From positions 30,517-94,516 of the forward strand of contig NZ_FQUU01000018.1 of the NCBI RefSeq assembly GCF_900129295.1: 64,000 nt of DNA, in the 5' to 3' direction. The position numbers and the translations under genes are program-made. The notes below the pieces were generated by a model. The model saw only the letters and a list, made by a program, of their open reading frames with translations, ran no database searches and was not told the DNA's origin. Origin of the DNA: Flavisolibacter ginsengisoli DSM 18119 (GTDB lineage Bacteria; Bacteroidota; Bacteroidia; Chitinophagales; Chitinophagaceae). This document shows, in pieces, positions 54,066 to 62,362 of this stretch; the stretch's first letter is position 1; each line of letters opens with the position of its first letter.

Positions 54066-54761
54066 ATGAAATGCCTGATCGTTGATGATAATATAATTGC
54101 CCGCACTACATTGAAGCAACTTGTGAGCCAGGTAAGTGACCTGCAATTGAGTGGTGAATGCGCTTCTGCCATGGAAGCTTATAACGTGCTACGTGAAAAA
54201 CCGGTTGACCTTTTATTACTGGATATTGAAATGCCGGGAATGACGGGCATAGAACTCACCCGGAATTTACAGGCGGAAAGGCCAATCATAATTTTCACAA
54301 CGTCAAAAAAGGAATATGCAGCTGAGGCATTTGACCTGAATGTGGCTGATTATATAGTAAAACCAATTACCCCGGGCCGGTTTCTGCAGGCAATAGATAA
54401 GGCCAGAGAAATGCTTCAATGTAATTCGGAACAGGTAAAGCTATCCGATGAGGAATTTATTTTTATCAGGGATAGCAATATTGTTAGAAGATTGAAACTT
54501 TCAGATATTTTATATGTGGAAGCAATGGGTGATTATGTAAAACTGCATACTGCTCAAAAATATTTTGCTATCCATGCCACCATGAAGGAAGTGGAACAAC
54601 GCTTACCCTCCTCGCGATTTTTAAGAGTGCATCGTTCCTTTATAGCTGCCATAGATAAGATCGATACCATCCAGGAGGGTACCCTCATCATTAACGGAAA
54701 GCCGGTGCCAGTGGCTGATGCCTACAGGGCCGCACTTAACAAAAGGATGAATGTGCTTTAA
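54066..54761 (+). CDS. LytTR-family response regulator
   Basis: The 231-residue protein has a receiver domain (phospho-acceptor Asp53 in LLLLDIEMPGMTG, KPIT with the conserved Lys near 103) and a C-terminal LytTR DNA-binding domain from about residue 130 (FIFIRDSNIVRRLKLSDILYVEAMGDYVKLHT, RFLRVHRSFIAAIDKI). It binds DNA as a LytTR dimer, usually to direct repeats about 21 bp apart; a matching pair sits directly downstream at 54768-54801. The partner kinase is not adjacent: the hybrid kinase gene at 55218 is a separate type. Confidence 0.93.
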   Translation: MKCLIVDDNIIARTTLKQLVSQVSDLQLSGECASAMEAYNVLREKPVDLLLLDIEMPGMTGIELTRNLQAERPIIIFTTSKKEYAAEAFDLNVADYIVKPITPGRFLQAIDKAREMLQCNSEQVKLSDEEFIFIRDSNIVRRLKLSDILYVEAMGDYVKLHTAQKYFAIHATMKEVEQRLPSSRFLRVHRSFIAAIDKIDTIQEGTLIINGKPVPVADAYRAALNKRMNVL

Positions 54762-54767
54762 AGTTAC

Positions 54768-54801
54768 CGACTGCTTTTTCCCATTTAGCGACTGCTTTTC
54801 C
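54768..54801 (+). promoter_or_regulatory. Two direct repeats 21 bp apart, candidate LytTR site
   Basis: CGACTGCTTTTTCCC at 54768 and CGACTGCTTTTCC at 54789 are 21 bp apart start to start, two helical turns. LytTR proteins bind direct repeats with this spacing. The pair begins 7 bp after the LytTR gene and upstream of the genes at 54985 and 55218. Confidence 0.6.
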
Positions 54802-54856
54802 TTTACTGTCTTTTAGGGATTCTGGCTTCTTATCCTGCTTTCTAATTTTAATAGTG

Positions 54857-54894
54857 CATCGAATTAAAAACAGCAATGCTGTGGATTTTCGATG
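54857..54894. promoter_or_regulatory. Nested dyad upstream of the leader-like stretch
   Basis: ACAGCAATGCTGT (54870-54882) is a palindrome with arms ACAGCA/TGCTGT. It is flanked by CATCGAA and TTCGATG, so one axis serves two dyads. This could be an operator or a hairpin. Confidence 0.45.
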
Positions 54895-54900
54895 ATCAAC

Positions 54901-54973
54901 ATGTGTTCTTTCTGCTATCGCAGGAATCGGTTTATGTTTTGGTTTGGTTACAGCCCTGGTCTTAACCAGGGCT
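54901..54973 (+). promoter_or_regulatory. Aromatic-rich leader-like reading frame ending in a terminator-like hairpin
   Basis: In the frame beginning ATG 54901 the codons read MCSFCYRRNRFMFWFGYSPG, then LNQGLFYN, with nine Phe/Tyr/Trp in 28. The AGCCCTGGT / ACCAGGGCT hairpin (54952-54973, loop CTTA) overlaps its end and is followed by TGTTTTAC. The pattern recalls Phe-type attenuators. The frame, however, has no stop before the downstream ATG at 54985 and the following genes are not aromatic biosynthesis genes. Confidence 0.42.
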
Positions 54974-54984
54974 TGTTTTACAAC

Positions 54985-55185
54985 ATGAAAATTTTGTATA
55001 CCATATTATTTTTTGCAGATACAATGATGCTCATCACTGTTGCTTATTTGTTCCTGCACCTGTCAGATGGAGGCATGAGTGTTGAATTATTTATGCTGCT
55101 TAGCATTGCCCTGCTGGCCTGCATTGCGATACTCATACTTGTACTGGTGCACTATTTAAAGCTTCCTTCTAAATCAGCTCGGTAA
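54985..55185 (+). CDS. Small membrane protein
   Basis: From ATG 54985 the product has 66 residues with two hydrophobic segments (LYTILFFADTMMLITVAYLFLHL and LFMLLSIALLACIAILILVLVHYL). It ends 32 bp before the hybrid kinase gene, so both are probably transcribed together. No family is recognised. An in-frame upstream extension of 31 residues exists but looks like a leader (see 54901-54973). Confidence 0.6.
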   Translation: MKILYTILFFADTMMLITVAYLFLHLSDGGMSVELFMLLSIALLACIAILILVLVHYLKLPSKSAR

Positions 55186-55217
55186 AATGCTCTAAATTAG
55201 CCTTAACACAAGCAGTA

Positions 55218-57422
55218 ATGACAGGCAAGCGCATCATCTTTTATATATTGGCTGCTTTCATTGCCGGCAATCTCCTGGTCATCTTCATTCAATACAATTC
55301 CGCCAAAAATATCAGGCAACTGGTAGGCGGCAATGAAAAATTATTACACGAGCTGACGGTGAAAAGCCAGTTGCAGGAACTGGAGGAAGATATACTATCC
55401 GTTGAAAACAAGATCAGGGGAACGGTCACTACCAGCGATACTTCGTATATAGAAGGACTGGAAACGCAGATTGCCAGGGTGGAATCAGATCTTGACAGGT
55501 TGCAAAAGATAAGTGATGATGACAGCTCCATAGAATACATTGACCAACTGGATCACCTGGTGCGTCAGAAATTGCTCTTCAATAACCAGATCGTTGATTC
55601 ATTTAATGTGGCTGGTAAGGCCACAGCTGAAAAGATAATCGCTACCCAGCGGGGGAAAAGACTTACGGATTCAATACTGCAGGTCATTCAAAAGATCATC
55701 ACCATCAGGCAAAGCCTGTTGTCCAACATAACAGGTTCGCTGGATAAGAGCGGTAAGGATGCCCAGCGGTTTGGAACTTTACTCATCGTACTGGTATTGG
55801 TAACGGGTGCTGCTTTGTTCTGGTACATCATTAATATCATTCGTAATCAGTACCAGTTAATTGACCAGTTGCATATTTCTGAAAAGAAAGAAAGGGAAGC
55901 TGCAAGGGTGAAGGAGAACTTTTTGGCCAATATGAGCCATGAGATCAGGACGCCTATGAATGCCATCATAGGCTTTACGCATTTACTGGAAAGAAGGGCG
56001 CTGGACACTGAATCAAAAGAATATGTAGGCATCATACAACGCTCGGGTGAGAATTTGCTTTCTGTGATCAATGATATTTTAGACCTGTCGAAGATTGAAG
56101 CCGGTATGATGCGGATAGAGACAGTAGTATTTCATGTTGAAGAGTTATTTCAATCTGTCGAATCACTGTTTAGTGAAAAAGCTGCGGGGAAAAACATAAT
56201 GCTTACAACAGATATAGCAGGAGATGTACCGCAGGTGCTGGAAGGTGATGCTACGCACCTGACCCAAATACTGGTGAACCTGGTGGGTAATGCCATCAAG
56301 TTTACGGATAAGGGTGCTGTAAGGATATCCGTATCCAACGAGGGTGTTTCCGAGGAAGGCGTGAAATTGGGTATTATGGTGAGCGACACCGGCATAGGTA
56401 TAGCTAAGGATAAACTAACAGCCATATTTAACCGTTTTCAACAGGCCGAAGATTCTGTAACACGCAACTATGGGGGGAGTGGTTTGGGACTGGCTATTGT
56501 GAAGGACCTGGTAACACTTATGCATGGACATATAGAGGTGGGAAGCGAGGAAGGAAAGGGCACCAGTTTTCACCTGCAGGTACCATTTAAATTGTCGGGG
56601 GAGACACCACCGGCACTAACACGCATATCCCAGCCAGGAGAGACGACATACGATACCTTTCACCATGTTCATATACTGGTGGTGGAAGATAACCAGGTCA
56701 ATCAATCTTTGTTGCAGCAGCTTTTTAAACAATGGCAATTATCTTTTGACCTGGCGCAAAATGGCAAAGAAGCCATTACATTATTACGTGCCCGGAAATA
56801 TGACCTCATATTGATGGATATTCAAATGCCGGTCATGGATGGCTATACCGCAACAACAGAGATCAGGAAGGTATTGAAAATTGATACGCCCATTATTGCT
56901 ATGACGGCGCATGCGTTGAGTGGAGAGCGTGAAAAATGCCTGGGTTTGGGAATGGATGAATACATTTCCAAACCGGTTCGTGAAGAAAATCTTTTGCAGT
57001 TGATTCAAAGATTTATACCTGTATATAATCCTATTGCTGCTGGAGCTGTTGTTTCAAGAAAGGCACCTGGTGTATATCAATACATCAACCTGGATTATAT
57101 GAAAGAAATCAGTGCAGGCAATAGTGAATATGAAAAGGCAGTAACAGGACAGTTCCTTGAAGCCATGCCTGTAGAATTGCAGGACCTGGAGCAAGCCTGG
57201 CGAGCAAAAAATAATGATGCCCTGAAAAGGGTGGCGCATAATATGAAGACTACCATTAGTGTAATGGGATTGAACAATCTCCTGGGCGCAGACCTTGACC
57301 TGGTGGAAAATTTGAATAATGGCCAACATATCCAAGGGGAAACAATTGATACTATAATTTCAGTAGGCCGTATGGCTATTGTAGAAGCCCGGCATTTTTT
57401 AGCTAGTCTTAATGATAGTTAG
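55218..57422 (+). CDS. Hybrid sensor histidine kinase with receiver and Hpt domains
   Basis: The 734-residue protein has a membrane-anchored sensor: helix at 6-24 and helix near 187-208, with a CHASE3-like helical region between. It continues with HisKA (phospho-accepting His241 in ANMSHEIRTP), HATPase (GNAIKFTDKGAVRI, VSDTGIGIAKDKL, GGSGLGLAIVKDL), a receiver domain (Asp534 in LILMDIQMPVMDGY) and a C-terminal Hpt domain (His674 in VAHNMKTT). This allows an internal phosphorelay, with output probably through another regulator. The LytTR gene upstream lies close enough to be a partner, but this is not proven. Confidence 0.94.
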   Translation: MTGKRIIFYILAAFIAGNLLVIFIQYNSAKNIRQLVGGNEKLLHELTVKSQLQELEEDILSVENKIRGTVTTSDTSYIEGLETQIARVESDLDRLQKISDDDSSIEYIDQLDHLVRQKLLFNNQIVDSFNVAGKATAEKIIATQRGKRLTDSILQVIQKIITIRQSLLSNITGSLDKSGKDAQRFGTLLIVLVLVTGAALFWYIINIIRNQYQLIDQLHISEKKEREAARVKENFLANMSHEIRTPMNAIIGFTHLLERRALDTESKEYVGIIQRSGENLLSVINDILDLSKIEAGMMRIETVVFHVEELFQSVESLFSEKAAGKNIMLTTDIAGDVPQVLEGDATHLTQILVNLVGNAIKFTDKGAVRISVSNEGVSEEGVKLGIMVSDTGIGIAKDKLTAIFNRFQQAEDSVTRNYGGSGLGLAIVKDLVTLMHGHIEVGSEEGKGTSFHLQVPFKLSGETPPALTRISQPGETTYDTFHHVHILVVEDNQVNQSLLQQLFKQWQLSFDLAQNGKEAITLLRARKYDLILMDIQMPVMDGYTATTEIRKVLKIDTPIIAMTAHALSGEREKCLGLGMDEYISKPVREENLLQLIQRFIPVYNPIAAGAVVSRKAPGVYQYINLDYMKEISAGNSEYEKAVTGQFLEAMPVELQDLEQAWRAKNNDALKRVAHNMKTTISVMGLNNLLGADLDLVENLNNGQHIQGETIDTIISVGRMAIVEARHFLASLNDS

Positions 57423-57456
57423 CATTTAAGATTGAATACAACTATTTTATCCTGCC

Positions 57457-57531
57457 ATGAAATGGATTATATTTTTATTACTTCACCTTTCTTTTAACAG
57501 GTTTATAACTGTAACCATTCAACGTAGCTGA
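57457..57531 (+). CDS. Possible small hydrophobic ORF
   Basis: An ATG-initiated ORF of 24 residues starts MKWIIFLLLHLSFNRF and ends with TGA immediately before the ATG at 57532 (TGAATG). The hydrophobic start resembles a signal or membrane peptide. It may simply be non-coding; the tight junction with the next ATG is the only support. Confidence 0.3.
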   Translation: MKWIIFLLLHLSFNRFITVTIQRS

Positions 57532-58191
57532 ATGCTGGATAACCAATTGGCGAATATTCCCTTACAAGGTATTTTCCCAGTATCTGTTTTTGATTTTGCC
57601 CCGCCATCGATAGCTTTTGCCCAACCATCGACTGCCTCTTTTTACCCTACGGTGCCTGGCGTAGCTTACATAGGTCAAACAAAGGTCATGGCAAATTCAA
57701 ACAGGCTCCGGCAATTTCATTATTCGGTTTCTTCTTCAGCGCTGGCTGTATCAGAAGAAAATTACCCGGACCAACAGGTTGACCAGCGTCCCTTGTTGAA
57801 TGTTGTAATTGATTTTGAAAAAGGAGACCTTTTGTTGGAAGGCTTTTATACATTCATCATGGCTTTTAACCAGCAATGCCAGTTACATAGGTACAGGCCG
57901 GATGCTGAACGCTTGAAGATCAGTGCCTCCATATTACCTGCCTGTACTTTAGACCTGGAGGATCCACAGATAAATGGAACAGTTTGTAACCTAAAAGGAA
58001 TTATTAGCGATGAGTTTTCCAGGAGTTTATGCTCGGGATTATTGGTAATAGATACGATAGGAGAGAAAGTAGGTCTTTACCAGCAACAATGGAATATTAA
58101 ACTATTCCTTTATGATATACAGTTTGACAACTGTGAGCTTCAGTTCAAACTGCCTTTGTTTTTACATGCTTTCAATGATCATGATAATTAA
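57532..58191 (+). CDS. Hypothetical protein
   Basis: I do not recognise this 219-residue protein. A beta-rich central part (LLNVVIDFEKGDLLLEGFYTFIMAFNQQCQLH, WNIKLFLYDIQFDNCELQFKLPLFLHAF) and four Cys are visible. The first 50 residues are low in conservation signs, and ATG 57688 (MANSNRLRQFHYSV) is an alternative start. It is followed by the Lys/Thr-rich gene after 29 bp. Confidence 0.5.
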   Translation: MLDNQLANIPLQGIFPVSVFDFAPPSIAFAQPSTASFYPTVPGVAYIGQTKVMANSNRLRQFHYSVSSSALAVSEENYPDQQVDQRPLLNVVIDFEKGDLLLEGFYTFIMAFNQQCQLHRYRPDAERLKISASILPACTLDLEDPQINGTVCNLKGIISDEFSRSLCSGLLVIDTIGEKVGLYQQQWNIKLFLYDIQFDNCELQFKLPLFLHAFNDHDN

Positions 58192-58220
58192 TAATTTTTC
58201 AAACACTTAAAAAACAAACA

Positions 58221-58622
58221 ATGAAAAAACTACTCTTCGCAGCTCTTGCTATAATAGGTTTCAGTGCTGCCAGCTATGCACAGACCACAACTGCTGCACA
58301 AAAGAAAGACGCCCCAAAAATGCAGGTGGTAAAAAAATCAACTAGTAAGCAAACTGCACCAGTTGTTACTATGCCTGCTGCCAGCAAACCTACAACTGTA
58401 GGCACTACTGCTGCAACTCCTGTAAAAGGAAAGGCTACCACTACCAAGGTGAAGATCAAGGAAAAAACAACAGCCCCGGCAACTACAAGCACCACTGTTG
58501 TTAAAAAAGACGGTACCCCGGATATGCGCTATGCGGCCAACAAGAAGGCAAAGACCACTGTCCATGTGAAAAAGGATGGTTCTGCAGACATGCGTTTCAA
58601 AGAGAACAAAAAGCACAGTTAG
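58221..58622 (+). CDS. Lys/Thr-rich exported protein with KKDGxxDMR repeats
   Basis: The 133-residue protein has a clear signal peptide (LLFAALAIIGFSAASYAQ), a low-complexity Thr/Ala/Lys section, and two closely spaced copies of a motif: VVKKDGTPDMRYAANKK and VHVKKDGSADMRFKENKK. The repeat KDG-x-x-DMR-x-x-x-NK is one I have seen in many Bacteroidota secreted proteins. Function is unknown; high positive charge suggests binding to anionic surface material. Confidence 0.75.
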   Translation: MKKLLFAALAIIGFSAASYAQTTTAAQKKDAPKMQVVKKSTSKQTAPVVTMPAASKPTTVGTTAATPVKGKATTTKVKIKEKTTAPATTSTTVVKKDGTPDMRYAANKKAKTTVHVKKDGSADMRFKENKKHS

Positions 58623-58630
58623 TTTTGACA

Positions 58631-58676
58631 CCTGCATTTGGTCTAGCCCTGTAGGTTTACTACAGGGCAATGCAGG
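58631..58676 (+). terminator. Two-step hairpin between the Lys-rich gene and mprF
   Basis: CCTGCATT (58631-58638) pairs with AATGCAGG (58669-58676), and GCCCTGTA (58646-58653) pairs with TACAGGGC (58661-58668) inside, leaving a 7-nt bulge on one side and a loop GGTTTAC. The 3' end is TTTCATTG rather than a full T run. It could be a terminator or a regulatory stem for mprF. Confidence 0.65.
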
Positions 58677-58702
58677 TTTCATTGCCCATCATAAAATTTC
58701 AA

Positions 58703-61291
58703 ATGATGAAAAAGGGGCAGGGAAACAAGACATCCCTGGATGCACTAAAGAATTACCACAGGGAATTACTGGCGATACTGGTGCTGCTATTGGCCATTGT
58801 TTTTTTTCGCAGTGAGCGAAAGGAATTACATACTATCATTCCCCGACTGCAACTTGCCAACCATGGCTGGGAGCTTGCGGGGATTTTTGTTACCATTCTT
58901 TACATAGCTGCGCAGGCAGGAATATACAGGAAAAGCTTTGCCGCCGTTGGTTTGGATCTGCCATTTGGAAATGCCATTCAACTCTTCTTAAAAAGGAATC
59001 TTGTAAGTGTTTTTTTGCCAGCCGGCGGAATAAGCTCGCTGGCCTATTCTCCGGCACAGGTGCGAAAGCCCGGATTCAGCAAAGCACTGGTATTCGAGGC
59101 AAGCGCCTTGTTTGGATTGATAGGCTTGATGACCGTATTTATCGCTGGCTTGCCTGTGGTGCTATTTACCCTTTTACATGCCCACATCTTCCACCATGCA
59201 GCCATAGGCCTTTTGGCGCTCTTTGTTTTATTAGCAGGCCTTGCAAAGGCTCTTTATTCTTTTAAGACAAAGGGCCGTTTATACCATTGGGCCACTTCTA
59301 AATTACCATCACAGGCACCGCTTTTCAGGGAACTTGTAGAGGGTGAAATTAAAAGCAAACCATTAGCCCATGCAGTATTGTATTCCCTTGCGGTGGAAGC
59401 CTTGTGCATGCTTAATGTGTATGTGGCCATGCTTGCCCTGGGTGTGCCGGCTTCGTTGCTGGCTGCAGCCACGGGCTATATCATAGCAGTACTACTGATG
59501 ATCATTTCTCCCTTCCTCAGGGGCCTTGGTGCCGTTGAATTGGCAATGGTTTATGTGTTGCAAATATTTGGCTATACTGCCATACAGGCTCTGTCTATTG
59601 CCATACTATTTCGCGTTTTTGAATTCTGGTTACCCTTGCTGGGTGGGCTGCTGGCATTTGCCTGGAAGGGCAGGAGGTTATTCCTTCGCCTTGCACCGGC
59701 CGTTCTTACCTTTTTTTTGGGAATAGTCAATATCATTTCAGTGATTACGCCACCGTTGACCTCGCGCCTCGTTGCATTGAGGGAATACCTGCCCCTGGGC
59801 GCTATACATGCTTCACGCCTGTTGGTATTCTTAGTTGGCCTTTCTTTGTTGGTAACAGCTTCGTACCTGTTAAGAGGGTTCAGGGCCGCATGGGTCATCG
59901 CTCTCAGCCTGACAGTATTATCAATCATAGGACATGTGACCAAGGCCCTTGACTATGAAGAATCAATACTGGCCACTATTACGCTACTGGTATTGATCGC
60001 CACTTCGGCTTCCTACCAGTTGCGTACAGGAAAATACTGGTCGCAACTGGGCGTTAAAACAGCAGCTACCAGTTTTGCCAGTGTGCTGCTTTTTACATTT
60101 ATTAGCTTTTATTTTATTGATAAACGGCATTTTGCACTGGATTTCAGTTGGCAACAGGCTATAGTGCATAGCTTAAAAAGTTTTTTATTGGTGGAGGATA
60201 CTTCCCTTCACCCTGTAACCTGGTTTGGAAGGGAATTTATCTGGCTGATCCGCAGCCTGGGTTTTCTTACCTGGGGTTTCCTGGTGTTCGCCCTGCTAAA
60301 ACCAACCATGCATACAACTGCACATTCCCTATCCAATAAGGAGCGTGCAGCTTATTTATTAAACCGGTTTGGCGATTCTGCCATTGATTATTTTAAGCTC
60401 TATAAGGACAAGTTGTATTTCTTTTCAGGTATATGTGAAGCCTTTATTGCCTATCGTATTGCCCGGGGTTTTGCCATTGTGCTGGAAGAACCTGTTTGTG
60501 CTGAACAAAACAAGATCGCTGTGCTAAGGGAGTTTGACCAGCATTGCAGGAAAATGGGATTGAAGACTGCATTTTACAGGGTAGATGAGCATAGCATGCC
60601 ATGGTTTGATGAACTGAAAAAGTATAAATTGAAAATAGGCCAGGAGGCTCTACTTGAGGTAAGGCAATTTACGCTTGAGGGCAGGGAGCAGAAATCCTTG
60701 CGCAATGGGTTGAATAGCCTGGAGAAAAAAGGGTTCAGGGTTTCCCTTCATCATCCACCTCATGAGGCCTCCTTCTTAAAAGAGTTACACACGGTTTCGG
60801 ATGAATGGCTTGAGCACTATCATAAAGTGGAGATGTTGTTTGCCCAGGGCATTTTCGATGCCAGGGAATTGCAAAAGCAGGATATTATTTGCCTAAAGGA
60901 TGCGGAAGGAAAGGTAAAGGCATTCCTGAACATTATCCCTGACTATGCAGAAGATGAATGTACATACGACCTGATACGAAAAACAGCTGATGCGCCGGCG
61001 GCTGCTATGGATGCGCTGGTAATCAGGCTGATTGAATATGCCAGGGAAAACAATAAATTATGGCTAAACCTGGGCCTGGTTCCCATGACCGGGGTCGACC
61101 AGCCTGGTAACATAGGTGAGCATCTTATTAAAATGGCTGCTGCCAGGATTAAACGCTTCCAGCATTACAAAGGTTTACGGGAATTCAAAAATAAATATGC
61201 AACCTTATGGGAGAACAAGTACCTGGTATTTGAGAATGAAATAGACCTTGTTCAATTACCCCTTGCATTAAATACAGTAATGAAACCATGA
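58703..61291 (+). CDS. mprF: MprF, lysyl-phosphatidylglycerol synthase and flippase
   Basis: From ATG 58703 the product has about 862 residues. The first 520 are a multi-helix membrane region of the flippase type (LFLKRNLVSVFLPAGGISSLAYS, ISPFLRGLGAVELAMVYVLQIFGY). The C-terminal 340 form a DUF2156/GNAT-like transferase (KDKLYFFSGICEAFIAYRIARGFAIVLEEPVC, YDLIRKTADAPAAAMDALVIRLIEYA, FQHYKGLREFKNKYATLWENKYLVFE). MprF adds lysine from Lys-tRNA to phosphatidylglycerol and flips it outward, raising resistance to cationic peptides. The next gene overlaps by 4 bp. A longer in-frame start at 58670 lies within the hairpin. Confidence 0.9.
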   Translation: MMKKGQGNKTSLDALKNYHRELLAILVLLLAIVFFRSERKELHTIIPRLQLANHGWELAGIFVTILYIAAQAGIYRKSFAAVGLDLPFGNAIQLFLKRNLVSVFLPAGGISSLAYSPAQVRKPGFSKALVFEASALFGLIGLMTVFIAGLPVVLFTLLHAHIFHHAAIGLLALFVLLAGLAKALYSFKTKGRLYHWATSKLPSQAPLFRELVEGEIKSKPLAHAVLYSLAVEALCMLNVYVAMLALGVPASLLAAATGYIIAVLLMIISPFLRGLGAVELAMVYVLQIFGYTAIQALSIAILFRVFEFWLPLLGGLLAFAWKGRRLFLRLAPAVLTFFLGIVNIISVITPPLTSRLVALREYLPLGAIHASRLLVFLVGLSLLVTASYLLRGFRAAWVIALSLTVLSIIGHVTKALDYEESILATITLLVLIATSASYQLRTGKYWSQLGVKTAATSFASVLLFTFISFYFIDKRHFALDFSWQQAIVHSLKSFLLVEDTSLHPVTWFGREFIWLIRSLGFLTWGFLVFALLKPTMHTTAHSLSNKERAAYLLNRFGDSAIDYFKLYKDKLYFFSGICEAFIAYRIARGFAIVLEEPVCAEQNKIAVLREFDQHCRKMGLKTAFYRVDEHSMPWFDELKKYKLKIGQEALLEVRQFTLEGREQKSLRNGLNSLEKKGFRVSLHHPPHEASFLKELHTVSDEWLEHYHKVEMLFAQGIFDARELQKQDIICLKDAEGKVKAFLNIIPDYAEDECTYDLIRKTADAPAAAMDALVIRLIEYARENNKLWLNLGLVPMTGVDQPGNIGEHLIKMAAARIKRFQHYKGLREFKNKYATLWENKYLVFENEIDLVQLPLALNTVMKP

Positions 61292-61959
61292 AAAAGATAG
61301 TTTCCTTTTTTATCATAATAAGCAGTTTGGCGGGAAGGTTGTTTGCACAACAGGAACCACTCCCTGTAAAACAATGGACTGCTTCTGGTGAAAAGCCTTT
61401 TGTATTCTTCATTAGCGGCGATGGTGGCGTACGCCATTTCTTTGCTGATCTTTGCAAGGACATTCACCAGGCAGGCTATACAGTGGCGGCCCTGGATGCA
61501 AATGGTTTTTTCTGGAACAAAAAATCTCCCCAACAAGCCGCTGAGCTCATCGCAGCTTACCTGGAAGGGCAGCTATCACAAAGACCAAATGTAAAGCTGG
61601 TATTAGCTGGCTATTCTTTTGGAGCAGATGCAGTTCCCTTTATTGTAAATGCGTTACCACTAGCGCTGAGACAAAAATTACTTACTGTTTTATTATTGTC
61701 ACCTTCAGCTTCAACGGACCTTGAAATACATGTTGCGGACATGTTTATTGAAGGCCGTAAAAGAAGTATGGATGTGCCCCAGGCTATCAACCATATGGGT
61801 GAAACCAAAACAGTAACCATAATGGGTAGTGAAGAGCGCCAGTTTCCTGTCGCCAGTATCACGTTGAAGAATTACACCAACGAGGTCATTCCTGGGGGTC
61901 ACCATTTTGATGGACACCCGGACCTGGTAGCCAGGACCATGCTTCAGTTCTTACATTAA
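61288..61959 (+). CDS. AcvB/VirJ-type exported alpha/beta hydrolase
   Basis: The 223-residue protein has a signal peptide (IIISSLAGRLFAQ) and an alpha/beta-hydrolase fold with the nucleophile Ser110 in GYSFGAD and a late His (GGHHFDG, His205/206). The opening FFISGDGGVRHFFADLCKDI and the WNKKSPQQAAELI region match VirJ and the C-terminal half of AcvB. In Agrobacterium these proteins hydrolyse lysyl-phosphatidylglycerol in the periplasm. The ATGA overlap with mprF means the two are translated together, supporting the same substrate here. Confidence 0.85.
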   Translation: MKKIVSFFIIISSLAGRLFAQQEPLPVKQWTASGEKPFVFFISGDGGVRHFFADLCKDIHQAGYTVAALDANGFFWNKKSPQQAAELIAAYLEGQLSQRPNVKLVLAGYSFGADAVPFIVNALPLALRQKLLTVLLLSPSASTDLEIHVADMFIEGRKRSMDVPQAINHMGETKTVTIMGSEERQFPVASITLKNYTNEVIPGGHHFDGHPDLVARTMLQFLH

Positions 61960-62247
61960 ACAGGTTACCGGGGAGTGAATCTCCAGTAATACCATCCCTT
62001 CATAGGTAACAGTCAACAACATTTTTCATGCGACAGGTGCCTTGTGGATGATCAATTTGTTGAGCGTTATTAAGGGTTTTTATGTAATGGGTTAAAATAT
62101 TTGTCATGAACTTCAAGCCTTTATCATAAACTTGCTTTTAAAGAAGAGTACGCTTGAATAGGATTTATTATTAGCCTGATTAAACATATTGAACCGGTTC
62201 TTGCCAGCCGGAACAAACCGTATCTTCTCTATGAGAACCTAAAAACG

Positions 62248-62273
62248 AAAAGAGCCCTCCAGGGGGCTTTTTT
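62248..62273 (+). terminator. Rho-independent terminator
   Basis: AAAAGAGCCCT pairs with GGGGCTTTTTT through a 4-nt loop (two wobble pairs), ending in a T run. It lies far (about 290 bp) from the hydrolase stop and could end a short transcript that begins in the gap. Confidence 0.75.
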
Positions 62274-62298
62274 CATTGTTTTGCTTTCCAGGGAAACC

Positions 62299-62329
62299 TT
62301 TGCTGGTATTGATTTCGGAATAATTTTTG
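62299..62329 (+). promoter_or_regulatory. Candidate promoter for the 80-aa gene
   Basis: TTTG (62299-62302) and TAATTTTTG (62321-62329) are 18 bp apart, one base off the Bacteroidota consensus at the -7 box. The ATG follows 33 bp later. Confidence 0.4.
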
Positions 62330-62362
62330 CTGAATTCCTGGCCGTAACCGAATGCCGCTATC

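Larger units (their letters stand above)
61960..62362. other. Gene-free stretch between the hydrolase gene and the 80-aa gene
   Basis: About 400 bp without a supportable ORF. It holds the terminator at 62248-62273 and the candidate promoter at 62299-62329. The rest shows no RNA gene or repeat that I can recognise. Confidence 0.6.

Noticed and set aside
61960..62362. tRNA or small RNA gene in the gap
   Set aside because: Short inverted pieces (GTTC...GAAC near 62197) do not form a cloverleaf and no T-arm GGTTCGAATCC-type motif is present.
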